IMG/VR virus record: IMGVR_UViG_3300023174_000262
Coordinates: 1 to 46,892 of that record
Length of the DNA stretch: 46,892 bases
Direction: 5' to 3' (one strand)
Source of the DNA: a virus
The position numbers were made by a program, and so were the translations under genes. The notes beneath the pieces are model-generated. The model made no database searches. It had not been told where the DNA came from and saw only the letters and a program-made list of their open reading frames with translations. Shown here one piece after another: positions 35,539 to 42,817 of this stretch (position 1 is the first letter of the stretch; each line of letters opens with the position of its first letter).

Positions 35539-36368
35539 CGGGTAAACCCTCCACCCGTTGTGGTGCTTTGTGTTATAGACGAATTTGCTGCTCCTGCAAG
35601 TTGCTTAAAATCATCGGTTAAAATACTATCTGTTGCAAAAGCAACACTTGCATTATTACACGGATCACCAGAACCACCAAGCAGATTACTGAAAAAATTG
35701 ATCTGGCTGTAGTTTGTTATCAGAGAAGAAGCATTTGCAATAGAAGTTAGACTGTCGTTCACTACACCATTAACAGCAGAAACAGCCGAATCTATTTTAC
35801 TTTTAACACTTTCTAAACCTGCCAAAAAATTCTGTGCTCCATTATTTAAGATTGCACCATTTGAATCTAATGCTATATTGTCTAATATCTTATTTACATC
35901 AACATTAACACCGCCAGCAATGTTTATGGAGTTGATACCTTTGCCACCAATAATACCAACCGACAGATTTACATCTAGTCCTTCTATTCCCAAAGCACAT
36001 CCCAAATTAGCAGCAAAGGTCATTTTTCCTACAACAGCCATAAGAGTTTGTGGATTTGTTAATGCTTCTGCTTGATTTTTAAAAGTATCAACAGATGTTT
36101 TCAAGGTTCCCACTTTAGTAGAAAGTTCAGAAATTTTAGAGGCATCTACTCCGGCTGCTGACAAAGCAGTAGCGGTTGCTATATCCGCAGGAAGTTTACT
36201 AGTAAATATATTTGAAAGAGTAGCCAAACGATTAACAGTGGTAGTCAAAGCACTAGAAGCCCCACTTGCGCCTGTAGCACTTGTATTGTTTACAAAAGTT
36301 TTTCCGTTTTGTGAGTTTATCAACTCTTTTTGTTCGTCTGTTAGTTTGGTTTTACATGGGCATGTCAT
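35535..36368 (-). CDS. Hypothetical 277-aa protein of the spike cassette
   Basis: This product is not recognised. It begins MTCPCKTKLTDEQKELINSQ, with two close cysteines, then is rich in Ala, Ser, Thr, Asn and Val with predicted helices (NRLATLSNIFTSKLPADIAT, STKVGTLKTSVDTFKNQAEA). A Gly-rich hydrophobic segment follows near 125-150 (VNLSVGIIGGKGINSINIAG). No catalytic motif is seen, nor a clear signal peptide. It is located 4 bases after the PAAR gene and overlaps the membrane-protein gene, so it is probably made with the central spike. It could be a spike-bound cargo or a baseplate accessory. A second in-frame start does not exist near the 5' end. Confidence 0.75.
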   Translation of the reverse strand: MTCPCKTKLTDEQKELINSQNGKTFVNNTSATGASGASSALTTTVNRLATLSNIFTSKLPADIATATALSAAGVDASKISELSTKVGTLKTSVDTFKNQAEALTNPQTLMAVVGKMTFAANLGCALGIEGLDVNLSVGIIGGKGINSINIAGGVNVDVNKILDNIALDSNGAILNNGAQNFLAGLESVKSKIDSAVSAVNGVVNDSLTSIANASSLITNYSQINFFSNLLGGSGDPCNNASVAFATDSILTDDFKQLAGAANSSITQSTTTGGGFTR

Positions 36369-36372
36369 GGCT

Positions 36373-36633
36373 TTATCCTATTACTACTCGTGATGATCCT
36401 GTGGGGGTATCACCACAAGACGCTTGGCTGGATTCTGTGCAAACAGGTATACCCCCCACTACCACTCTGGAATTTCCATTTATCATAGTTGCATTGCTGT
36501 GTTCATTTCTGCCGTGATTTTCTACTGGATTTCCTTCAACAGCCACCGGCTGTCCGTCTACAATAACACGACTATCTCCTACTAAAATAAGACCTCCAGC
36601 AGTATCTAGAAAGGCTCGGCAAACTCCTGGCAT
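36373..36633 (-). CDS. 5.4: PAAR-domain spike tip protein (gp5.4-like)
   Basis: This 86-aa protein has the PAAR architecture: short repeated beta strands with the pattern GDSRVIVDGQPVAVEGNPV, then GNSRVVVGGIPVCTES and a final GSSRVVIG. His and Cys residues (C5, H40, H45, C65, C72) could supply the metal site at the point. PAAR proteins form the sharp tip of the central spike in contractile tails and T6SS; T4 gp5.4 does this on gp5. It follows gp5 by one intervening gene, as expected. It overlaps the 77-aa gene stop (TAATG). The exact zinc ligands cannot be assigned from sequence alone. Confidence 0.85.
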   Translation of the reverse strand: MPGVCRAFLDTAGGLILVGDSRVIVDGQPVAVEGNPVENHGRNEHSNATMINGNSRVVVGGIPVCTESSQASCGDTPTGSSRVVIG

Positions 36634-36866
36634 TAGATAGTTCCTCCATCAATAAATGTTGGGTTGGGTGAAGGATCTACTGATAAAGACATCAGGGTAA
36701 ATCCAGATGCAGATTCACTTGGAAGATATCCATACGATTGAGTAACACCACAAACCCAAAACTTTCCATCTCTGCCAACTACATCTCCGTAATAGTAAAT
36801 CTCATACGCAGACGATCCCGGTGCGTATTTTCTATGATCTCCGCGATATGCCATTCCACCCGTCAT
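36633..36866 (-). CDS. Small 77-aa protein, possibly a CBM5/12-like module
   Basis: This 77-aa protein is encoded between gp5 and the PAAR tip and overlaps both. The centre reads AYEIYYYGDVVGRDGKFWVC then GVTQSYGYLPS. This resembles the small chitin-binding pattern Y..GD.V...G..Y.......G..P of CBM5/12 domains. Aromatic residues are dense. The resemblance is short and may be convergent. A protein of this size in the spike operon may sit on the spike or help place the PAAR tip. No cysteine pair or membrane segment is present. Confidence 0.7.
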   Translation of the reverse strand: MTGGMAYRGDHRKYAPGSSAYEIYYYGDVVGRDGKFWVCGVTQSYGYLPSESASGFTLMSLSVDPSPNPTFIDGGTI

Positions 36867-37942
36867 TGTAACTGCACCTTACTAGGATGTAACGGGGCAT
36901 CACCAGAATTCAGTTCAATACGATCACCTATAACAGCAACAGAACCGTTTGATATCAAAGATATTGTACTACCAGAAAAAGCAAGTTCGCCTTCAGAAAA
37001 GAATTCCATCTGTTTACCTGAAGCACGGAACTTGCCTTCGCATTGCAGATTCACTTCAGCCTTTGCAAATATATTAATGTTACCGTCTATTTCAATATTA
37101 CTACCATTTCCAACTACTGTTAAATTAATTGGCCCATCAACCACAACATTCAATCCCTGTTTTCCGCCAATATACACTTTTTTATTTCCCAAACAAATCT
37201 CGTAATCGTCGCCCACTATTTTTTGAACCCTAGTTCCATCTGGCCCAACTTCGTTGAATGTTCCAGACATATGATACTCGTGAATTCTTTCAGCACCGGG
37301 TGTATCATCGTATTCTTTAATGTGTCCGCTTTCTGTAAAAAGCACATGATTTTTAGGATAAACTGCATTATACGGAGTAGCAGGTTCGCTCCAAGACGAT
37401 TTTCCTGATGCTATACCGGGCGTGCTTTGTATATTTTGTTTTACTTCAGAAATTTTCTTTGCAACCACAGTTCCATTCACGGTATCGGATGAATCATTAC
37501 GAGCCAAGCGATTAACATCAGATTCTTTCAAAACCGAAACACCGATAGGAAAATTTCCGGCATCAACTCCATCTACAGTTGCAGGATATTTTGCAGAAGG
37601 ATCACCAAATCCAATACTTGTATCTGCTTCTGCTGTGGGTATTCCTCCAAAAGAACCAATCATAACCGGCTCTTGTGCGTCTTCACCATCTCTAAAAAAT
37701 CCAAACACATGTGAACCGGCAACCAATCCTGTTGGAGACACACCTATTCCCGATACAGCAGCACTTGTCAAAGGCTGCATGGGATACGCCCAAGGTAATG
37801 CTGCGGTTGGAAGTTCTGCGAGATCATCACTATGAAAACCAAAAATACGAACTCGGCAGCGTCCAAGATACAGCGGATCAGCGTTATCTTCTACAACACC
37901 GTGCCACCACACAAATCCTTCTCGTCCTGAAAATCCTTTCAT
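36863..37942 (-). CDS. 5: Baseplate central spike gp5, lysozyme-less
   Basis: This 359-aa protein (T4 gp5 is 575) shows the OB-fold at residues 1-105: WWHGVVEDNADPLYLGRCRV then RIFGFHSDDLAELPTAALPW. The triple-stranded beta-helix spike is at about 235-345, with spaced strands such as KVYIGGKQGLNVVVDGPINL and NLTVVGNGSNIEIDGNINIF. The T4 lysozyme domain, normally between these two, is absent: only about 130 residues of linker are present, without its catalytic motif. So this is a spike without its own peptidoglycan hydrolase. It is coupled to gp27 (TAATG) and to the 77-aa gene. Confidence 0.92.
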   Translation of the reverse strand: MKGFSGREGFVWWHGVVEDNADPLYLGRCRVRIFGFHSDDLAELPTAALPWAYPMQPLTSAAVSGIGVSPTGLVAGSHVFGFFRDGEDAQEPVMIGSFGGIPTAEADTSIGFGDPSAKYPATVDGVDAGNFPIGVSVLKESDVNRLARNDSSDTVNGTVVAKKISEVKQNIQSTPGIASGKSSWSEPATPYNAVYPKNHVLFTESGHIKEYDDTPGAERIHEYHMSGTFNEVGPDGTRVQKIVGDDYEICLGNKKVYIGGKQGLNVVVDGPINLTVVGNGSNIEIDGNINIFAKAEVNLQCEGKFRASGKQMEFFSEGELAFSGSTISLISNGSVAVIGDRIELNSGDAPLHPSKVQLQ

Positions 37943-39273
37943 TACACCCCCATCGCATTTCTAGATAGTTCCATTTTACAACTATACGCCGAATCAAATG
38001 TGTGTCGTATAGAAGTAATTAGGTAATTTCCACTGAAGTTTTTGTCGGATTTATCCTGATGTACTGTCTGATCTGAAGATATCTTTGGGGTATAGAGATT
38101 GATGATTTGCCCAACTCGTTTTGTACTATCACCGTAAATATCAACCGCTATTTTTTGCGTCATCATAGCATTCATCATATACTTTCTTTTCAAAAAATAA
38201 TCTTCCACTCGTACATTATCTTTTATTGGAACAGCATCAGAGTACACACTAAATGTGGTGGCGGGCAGATAATAATAGGCAGACGAATCATTGTAAAAAA
38301 TAGGATCATCTTTGGAAGAAGACTTGTAATGGGGATCACTTCCCAATTTTGCCATTTCAGTAAACACATCCGATTCTTTAAAAATGGACTCCCGTTTTTG
38401 CTTTTGGGTCAAATCGTGAACCACCAATCTTGAAGACACCAATCCCTCCATAATATTTTCTACCATATTGAAACGAGATATTTCTTCTAGATTCTGAATG
38501 CGATGAAACACAGCACTGAATGGGCCATCAACAGGAAGACTTGAAGGAGAACCGTCTGCGTTTGCAGAGTTTTCTTTAATATAATAATAGTTTTGTATAT
38601 TTGATGAAGCATCCTTTATAATGCTAGACAAACTCTTAAAAGCGTAACCGTCCATAGTCTCATAGAAAAAAAATGGGCTGTAATCATTTGCGGATGAATT
38701 TATTGCCTTTCCAGATAACCAAGATATCGCTTTGAATGGGGTATACGATTTTGGCAAAACAAACATGTAATTGTCATTAGAAGATTCAACCTGAAATTTG
38801 TTTTCCCACACATACGAAGGGAAATGTTTGGACACAACCGTTTTTACCATTTCAGAAACAGAACCACCCACATAATAGCCACATCTCTGTGTGTAGTTTA
38901 TCATACCACCTTCACTAATCATGTGAATACTGTACTGCTGTCCCTTTCCGTTTTGGTCAGTTACTTGCCTGTCTAACTTGTAGACGCGAAATATTTTGTT
39001 TATAGGTTTGGTATTTTCTATTGCAGTCTTGAATTCTATTTCAATTTTTTCTTGACCCGTAAGAGGCAATACTTCAGGAACATTAAAGGAATCATCCATA
39101 CGAATGGTTCCTGTCATATAAGGAGAGAAAAGGTCTTCAAACAACTCAATCTTGGTATACAGATTGATTATGTCTATGCTTTTATTGTTAACTGTGGATG
39201 AAAGTAACAACTTGGTTAGATAATAATCTCCAGCCTTCAGTAAATTATTACCATCACCCAAATAATCTGGCAT
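37942..39273 (-). CDS. 27: Baseplate hub protein, gp27-like
   Basis: This 443-aa protein (T4 gp27 is 391) is likely the trimeric hub ring that holds the gp5 spike. It begins with a strand-rich domain (IELFEDLFSPYMTGTIRMDD, LTGQEKIEIEF). In the middle are RCGYYVGGSVSEMVKTVV and SYTPFKAISWLSGKAI, both typical of hub proteins of the gp27/VgrG-N type. The C-terminus has KIAVDIYGDSTKRVGQIINL and GNYLITSIRHTFDS, a classical closing motif of hub proteins. It is immediately upstream of gp5 and overlaps it. gp53 ends 2 bases before its start codon. Sequence agreement with T4 is limited, hence less than full certainty. Confidence 0.87.
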   Translation of the reverse strand: MPDYLGDGNNLLKAGDYYLTKLLLSSTVNNKSIDIINLYTKIELFEDLFSPYMTGTIRMDDSFNVPEVLPLTGQEKIEIEFKTAIENTKPINKIFRVYKLDRQVTDQNGKGQQYSIHMISEGGMINYTQRCGYYVGGSVSEMVKTVVSKHFPSYVWENKFQVESSNDNYMFVLPKSYTPFKAISWLSGKAINSSANDYSPFFFYETMDGYAFKSLSSIIKDASSNIQNYYYIKENSANADGSPSSLPVDGPFSAVFHRIQNLEEISRFNMVENIMEGLVSSRLVVHDLTQKQKRESIFKESDVFTEMAKLGSDPHYKSSSKDDPIFYNDSSAYYYLPATTFSVYSDAVPIKDNVRVEDYFLKRKYMMNAMMTQKIAVDIYGDSTKRVGQIINLYTPKISSDQTVHQDKSDKNFSGNYLITSIRHTFDSAYSCKMELSRNAMGV

Positions 39274-39274
39274 A

Positions 39275-40186
39275 TTATACTCTCAAAAGACTTTCTAATT
39301 CTCGTTTTACTGTATCCAAATATCGTGGATGGAGTACACGAATCAATCGTTTTGAATCGTTTACAGTATTTTCATATGTAAAATTAGATACAGCATATGT
39401 GTTTACTGCGCTTCCTGATATTCCCATATATTTGCCGATGTATGTTTCCCAAAGTTCAATATTAGAACCGCTTGGTGTTGTGGTTTGTCGTATACCTGTT
39501 TCGGGTGGAGGCGATCCAACCATTCCCAAATCACTATACTGGTTATATTGATTTGTTTGTTTGCTTAAAGGATCAACTGTTGGAGTGTCGAGTGCTCCAA
39601 TTTTATGCCCATCGGCTGTGGGCCCCTGAATCTCAAAATGATGGACTGCTGTATACGACGGAAGAATTCTTTGAATTTTTATGGTCAAATTTCCACCACC
39701 AGATAAACCAATCGTTGCAGTTCCATTAGAGAATGAAGGTGATGCCACAATAAGTTTACAAAGGGTTGGATGGTATTCCGTTATAGACGAAGAATTTCCA
39801 CTCTGCGTCAGAGTGCAACCAGAAAACAAATTGGTGTTATATGAAAATGTGTTGCCTGTATTGGTAAAAAATACAGAATACCCACTATATTTTTTATTGA
39901 TGTACTCTTCTATTACAGAACCAGACTTATACCATCCGTGATACGGATCAATTATTTCATTAGAAAGCAAAACCACCCAATGTTCTTCAGGATTGCCGTA
40001 TACTCTATCCGCTATGTGCTCTGGACGCTCGCCGTCTTTGACGCTGTATTCCAAAAACGCACCGCTTGCAGATTTTGTATCTTCAGAAAAACCAATTCTC
40101 CGAATAATATTTCTAGCCAAAACATACTTTTTCTCATCAGTGATGTTTGACGGATACGATACTATTGGAAATTTAGAAAAATACAT
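39275..40186 (-). CDS. 53: Baseplate wedge protein gp53 with an inserted domain
   Basis: This 303-aa protein (T4 gp53 is 196) carries the LysM-like core: GERPEHIADRVYGNPEEHWV and LLSNEIIDPYHGWYKS align with T4 gp53 PRPEELANAIYGNPQLYWV and DPYYGW. The C-terminus has NDSKRLIRVLHPRYLDTVKR, also characteristic. Between them, residues 108-230 are an extra Ser, Thr and Gly-rich segment not in T4, with two cysteines (C124, C143). gp53 joins wedges into the hexagonal baseplate. The start overlaps the gp48 stop (TGATG). Confidence 0.93.
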   Translation of the reverse strand: MYFSKFPIVSYPSNITDEKKYVLARNIIRRIGFSEDTKSASGAFLEYSVKDGERPEHIADRVYGNPEEHWVVLLSNEIIDPYHGWYKSGSVIEEYINKKYSGYSVFFTNTGNTFSYNTNLFSGCTLTQSGNSSSITEYHPTLCKLIVASPSFSNGTATIGLSGGGNLTIKIQRILPSYTAVHHFEIQGPTADGHKIGALDTPTVDPLSKQTNQYNQYSDLGMVGSPPPETGIRQTTTPSGSNIELWETYIGKYMGISGSAVNTYAVSNFTYENTVNDSKRLIRVLHPRYLDTVKRELESLLRV

Positions 40187-41748
40187 CAGTAACCTTTCTC
40201 TACCATTTCACGAGTCATCTGGCTGACTTCGCTTATACTCAATGTGAATGTAATGGCAGTTGGTGCGTTGTTTTCCAAAGTAGAAAATACACCATTTGGC
40301 GTATAGTCAACATTAATATTGTCTATCACACATCTTCCTATCTTGGGGATATACGGATTCTCTTGATATCCAACCGATCCAGAATCAACCGAAGAAGACA
40401 AAAATCGTATTTCAAATTCTGCTGGTACGCGAAGCATAATTTTAGTTGACGCTACTGCTTCTTCCTGTGATGTGTCTTTTCCAGAATCGGAAGATTTAGA
40501 CAAAGCAGGATGTGCATGGTATCTGAAAGTTTCAATTATGTCTTTAATATTTGCAACCTCATCAGCGTTTCTGGGATAAAAATCCCAAGAAAAATTAAAC
40601 CGTCTAATGCCTTTTGATTGAAATAATTTTTCAAGACGAGGATTCAAAACTCGTCCACTTACTGCACCAACTGCATCACCCAATCCTTTTTGTTCTGCCA
40701 TTTTGGTGGCAAGCCCCAAAGCCGCTTGTTTTAATCCCTCCCCCATAGCACCACCAAGTAAGTCAGCAGCACCTCCTGCTACAGACATACTAGCGTCTTT
40801 ATACTGAAAAGTATCCTCTTGATTTATTTTTGTACAGGTGGGCAGATAGATTGAAACCATCTGATCATATACTGGAGCCGCTTGACCAAATTTTAATGCA
40901 CTTGTTGCTACACCAGCAACAACACCAGATGCCGCACCAATTCCAACAGATTTGAGGGCTTCTTTTCCTAGTGTGGACCATCCAACTTTACCACCCTTGG
41001 TTCTAGCAGTATTTAGAATATCTCCTGCTTTTTGAGCAAGACTACCCAAAGCAACAGCAGCACCAACTCTAGTTCCAACAGTAGTGGGATCAATATTAAC
41101 AATTTCTTCGTTTAACCCTGCTCGTTGTGCTAGTCTTTCGTCTTCATCAAGACCCACTCTGCCAATCATGTCTTGTCCATCACTGTCTATTGTGTCAACA
41201 TTTGCTTTTTCTGCCTTGATAATTTGTTCTATTACAGATTTGGCTCGTTGTGGATCGGTTTTCAACATTCCACTAATATCTGCATTTCCATTAGTATCCA
41301 CTATGGTTCCAAGTCCCTTATCGCTCAAAATTTGGTTGATGCCACCGATTCTAGCACCATATGGACTTTTTAATAATTCTTCAACAGAAAAATTACCGTT
41401 TTCATCGGTTCCGTAAACACTGAGATCGTTCAAGTATTCTTGTGTTTTGTAACTTTCTGCTCTGGCACTCTCCAAAGCATTTTTTAAGTCAGGGCGTTCC
41501 CATCTCCAAAATATCTTGAACTGCATAACATGAGGGACTTCTGAAAATCCAATTTCTTTTGGATATTTCATAACAGATGGTTGTTTTCTTGAACCACGCT
41601 TAATGGATGGAGTGCCTTCTAGTCTAGCAATAGCGTCATCACCACTATTTGGACCAAGCAACCGATCTCGTATTTGATTGTAGTTGTCTGGGCGATTACT
41701 GGCTCTAATCGGCAGAGACGACTGGTTTTGGGGTGTAGATTCAGCCAT
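40186..41748 (-). CDS. 48: Baseplate tail tube cap gp48, enlarged
   Basis: This 520-aa protein (T4 gp48 is 364) is recognised by its C-terminal half: GIRRFNFSWDFYPRNADEVA then IIETFRYHAHPALS, EFEIRFLSS, NPYIPKIGRCVIDNINVDYT and NAPTAITFTLSISEV, all of the tube-cap family. In T4 it caps the hub, binds the tape measure and starts the tube with gp54. Residues 110-230 are unusual, with three acidic loops (D115, D151, D188) of the form Dx[ND]G[NQ]. A Gly and Ala-rich region near 225-350 may interact with the tape measure. The ATG at 41748 is the first gene of the left arm, with AAAGGA and a late-promoter-like octamer upstream. Confidence 0.88.
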   Translation of the reverse strand: MAESTPQNQSSLPIRASNRPDNYNQIRDRLLGPNSGDDAIARLEGTPSIKRGSRKQPSVMKYPKEIGFSEVPHVMQFKIFWRWERPDLKNALESARAESYKTQEYLNDLSVYGTDENGNFSVEELLKSPYGARIGGINQILSDKGLGTIVDTNGNADISGMLKTDPQRAKSVIEQIIKAEKANVDTIDSDGQDMIGRVGLDEDERLAQRAGLNEEIVNIDPTTVGTRVGAAVALGSLAQKAGDILNTARTKGGKVGWSTLGKEALKSVGIGAASGVVAGVATSALKFGQAAPVYDQMVSIYLPTCTKINQEDTFQYKDASMSVAGGAADLLGGAMGEGLKQAALGLATKMAEQKGLGDAVGAVSGRVLNPRLEKLFQSKGIRRFNFSWDFYPRNADEVANIKDIIETFRYHAHPALSKSSDSGKDTSQEEAVASTKIMLRVPAEFEIRFLSSSVDSGSVGYQENPYIPKIGRCVIDNINVDYTPNGVFSTLENNAPTAITFTLSISEVSQMTREMVEKGY

Positions 41749-41776
41749 TGACTATTTTTCCTTTTGGGCTTCTACA

Positions 41777-41784
41777 TATCTATA
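41777..41784 (-). promoter_or_regulatory. Putative late promoter for the left (minus) arm
   Basis: The minus strand reads TATAGATA, one mismatch from T4 TATAAATA and identical to the copy before gp19. It ends 28 bases before the gp48 ATG in the 35-base divergent gap. Its far end overlaps the first base of the gp4 start codon. It would drive gp48, gp53, gp27, gp5 and the coupled genes behind them. Confidence 0.55.
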
Positions 41785-42224
41785 TGCCCTACAAAGGATA
41801 TTTTTCACCTACCAACCCATCCAAGTACATGGGAAACCCAACTCAAATCGTATATCGTTCTTTATGGGAACGACGATTTATGAAATTCTGTGACTTGAGT
41901 GAAACGGTGCTTCGGTGGGGTTCAGAAGAGATAGTGATTCCATATATCAGTCCATTGGATCGCAAACCACACCGCTATTTTGTGGATTTCATAGTAGAGA
42001 TGAAAACTATGGACGGAGCAATCAAGACCATGCTGATAGAAGTAAAACCAAAAAAACAGACACGAGAACCCAAAAAACCCAAGAGGCAGTCCAGAAACTA
42101 CCTGTACGAAGCCCAAACATGGATCACCAACAAGGCTAAATGGGCAGCAGCCAAAACCGCTGCGGAGTCTCGTGGGTGGGAGTTCAGAGTGCTTACTGAA
42201 GACGATCTGTTCAGGAACAAGTAA
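41784..42224 (+). CDS. 4: Head completion protein gp4 (nuclease-fold)
   Basis: From ATG 41784 the product is 146 aa (T4 gp4 is 150), beginning MPYKGYFSPTNPSKYMGNPT, parallel to T4 MKYSGKFIPKNPSKYKGNP. The match continues in VYRSLWERRFMKFCD, SEEIVIPYISPLDRKPHRYF and FVDF...IEVKPKKQ. A PD-(D/E)xK-like nuclease fold is suggested by D68, E86 and K88. T4 gp4 acts after packaging to make heads competent for tail joining. An upstream TTG (41748) would add 12 residues without family support. No Shine-Dalgarno is seen before 41784. It is the first gene on the plus arm, divergent from gp48; in T4 these are not divergent. Confidence 0.95.
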   Translation: MPYKGYFSPTNPSKYMGNPTQIVYRSLWERRFMKFCDLSETVLRWGSEEIVIPYISPLDRKPHRYFVDFIVEMKTMDGAIKTMLIEVKPKKQTREPKKPKRQSRNYLYEAQTWITNKAKWAAAKTAAESRGWEFRVLTEDDLFRNK

Positions 42225-42817
42225 TGATAGACAAGGATCAGGTTAAAGAGTTACAGGAAATCCTAACAGAAACCATTGCCGGATTGGGTGGAACAGACCA
42301 ATCGTATCTGCAACTTTTAAAATATCTCAACAGTATAGACGAACTGCGAATCCCATCTCGGCTAATGGCAGGGCAGATGGTATTTTTCAAATACAAACCA
42401 CAAGATGACCGATTTTTAAATTCATATAAAGCCTACGATGTGTTTCCGTTGGTAATCATTACAAAGGTTCATAATGATGGATTTGAAGGATTAAATCTGC
42501 ATTACATTGCCCAAAAATGGAGACGGCAACTATTCACAGCGATTGAAAAAACACTACCAATGCGTAAAAATGGAGACAAGTCACTTACCCGTTTGGGGGT
42601 TTCATATGATCGGTTAAGTGGGCCAAGAAGATTTCAGTTTTTTAAGCCTTGCTACAGACGATATGTAATGGGTGGGCTTCGCAAAAGACCAATACAAATA
42701 CCGATGGAATTTTGGGATGTGTTAGTAGATGTTGATCTTGCCCTGTTTGTGAAGGGGCGAAAGATGGGAATTCGTCGTATGTCTTACAACGCTTCTATAC
42801 AGTCAGGAAACCTATAA
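42224..42817 (+). CDS. Conserved T4-like phage protein of unknown function (197 aa)
   Basis: The 197-aa product contains AYDVFPLVIITKVHNDGFEG followed by LNLHYIAQKWRRQLFTAIEK, and later FQFFKPCYRRYVMGGLRKRP with PMEFWDVLV. These are familiar motifs (FPL...DGF.GLNLHY, FKPC..RY) of a family found beside gp4 or tail genes in T4-like phages of aquatic bacteria. I know of no assigned function. It is basic and without membrane segments. The ATG overlaps the gp4 stop and the TAA overlaps the next ATG, so it is made with gp4 and the tube initiator. Head-tail joining or tail assembly is a reasonable guess from context. Confidence 0.82.
   Translation: MIDKDQVKELQEILTETIAGLGGTDQSYLQLLKYLNSIDELRIPSRLMAGQMVFFKYKPQDDRFLNSYKAYDVFPLVIITKVHNDGFEGLNLHYIAQKWRRQLFTAIEKTLPMRKNGDKSLTRLGVSYDRLSGPRRFQFFKPCYRRYVMGGLRKRPIQIPMEFWDVLVDVDLALFVKGRKMGIRRMSYNASIQSGNL

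Noticed and set aside
41748-41783. Longer gp4 start at TTG 41748
   Set aside because: The added 12 residues have no counterpart in T4 gp4, and the ATG at 41784 aligns with the T4 start.
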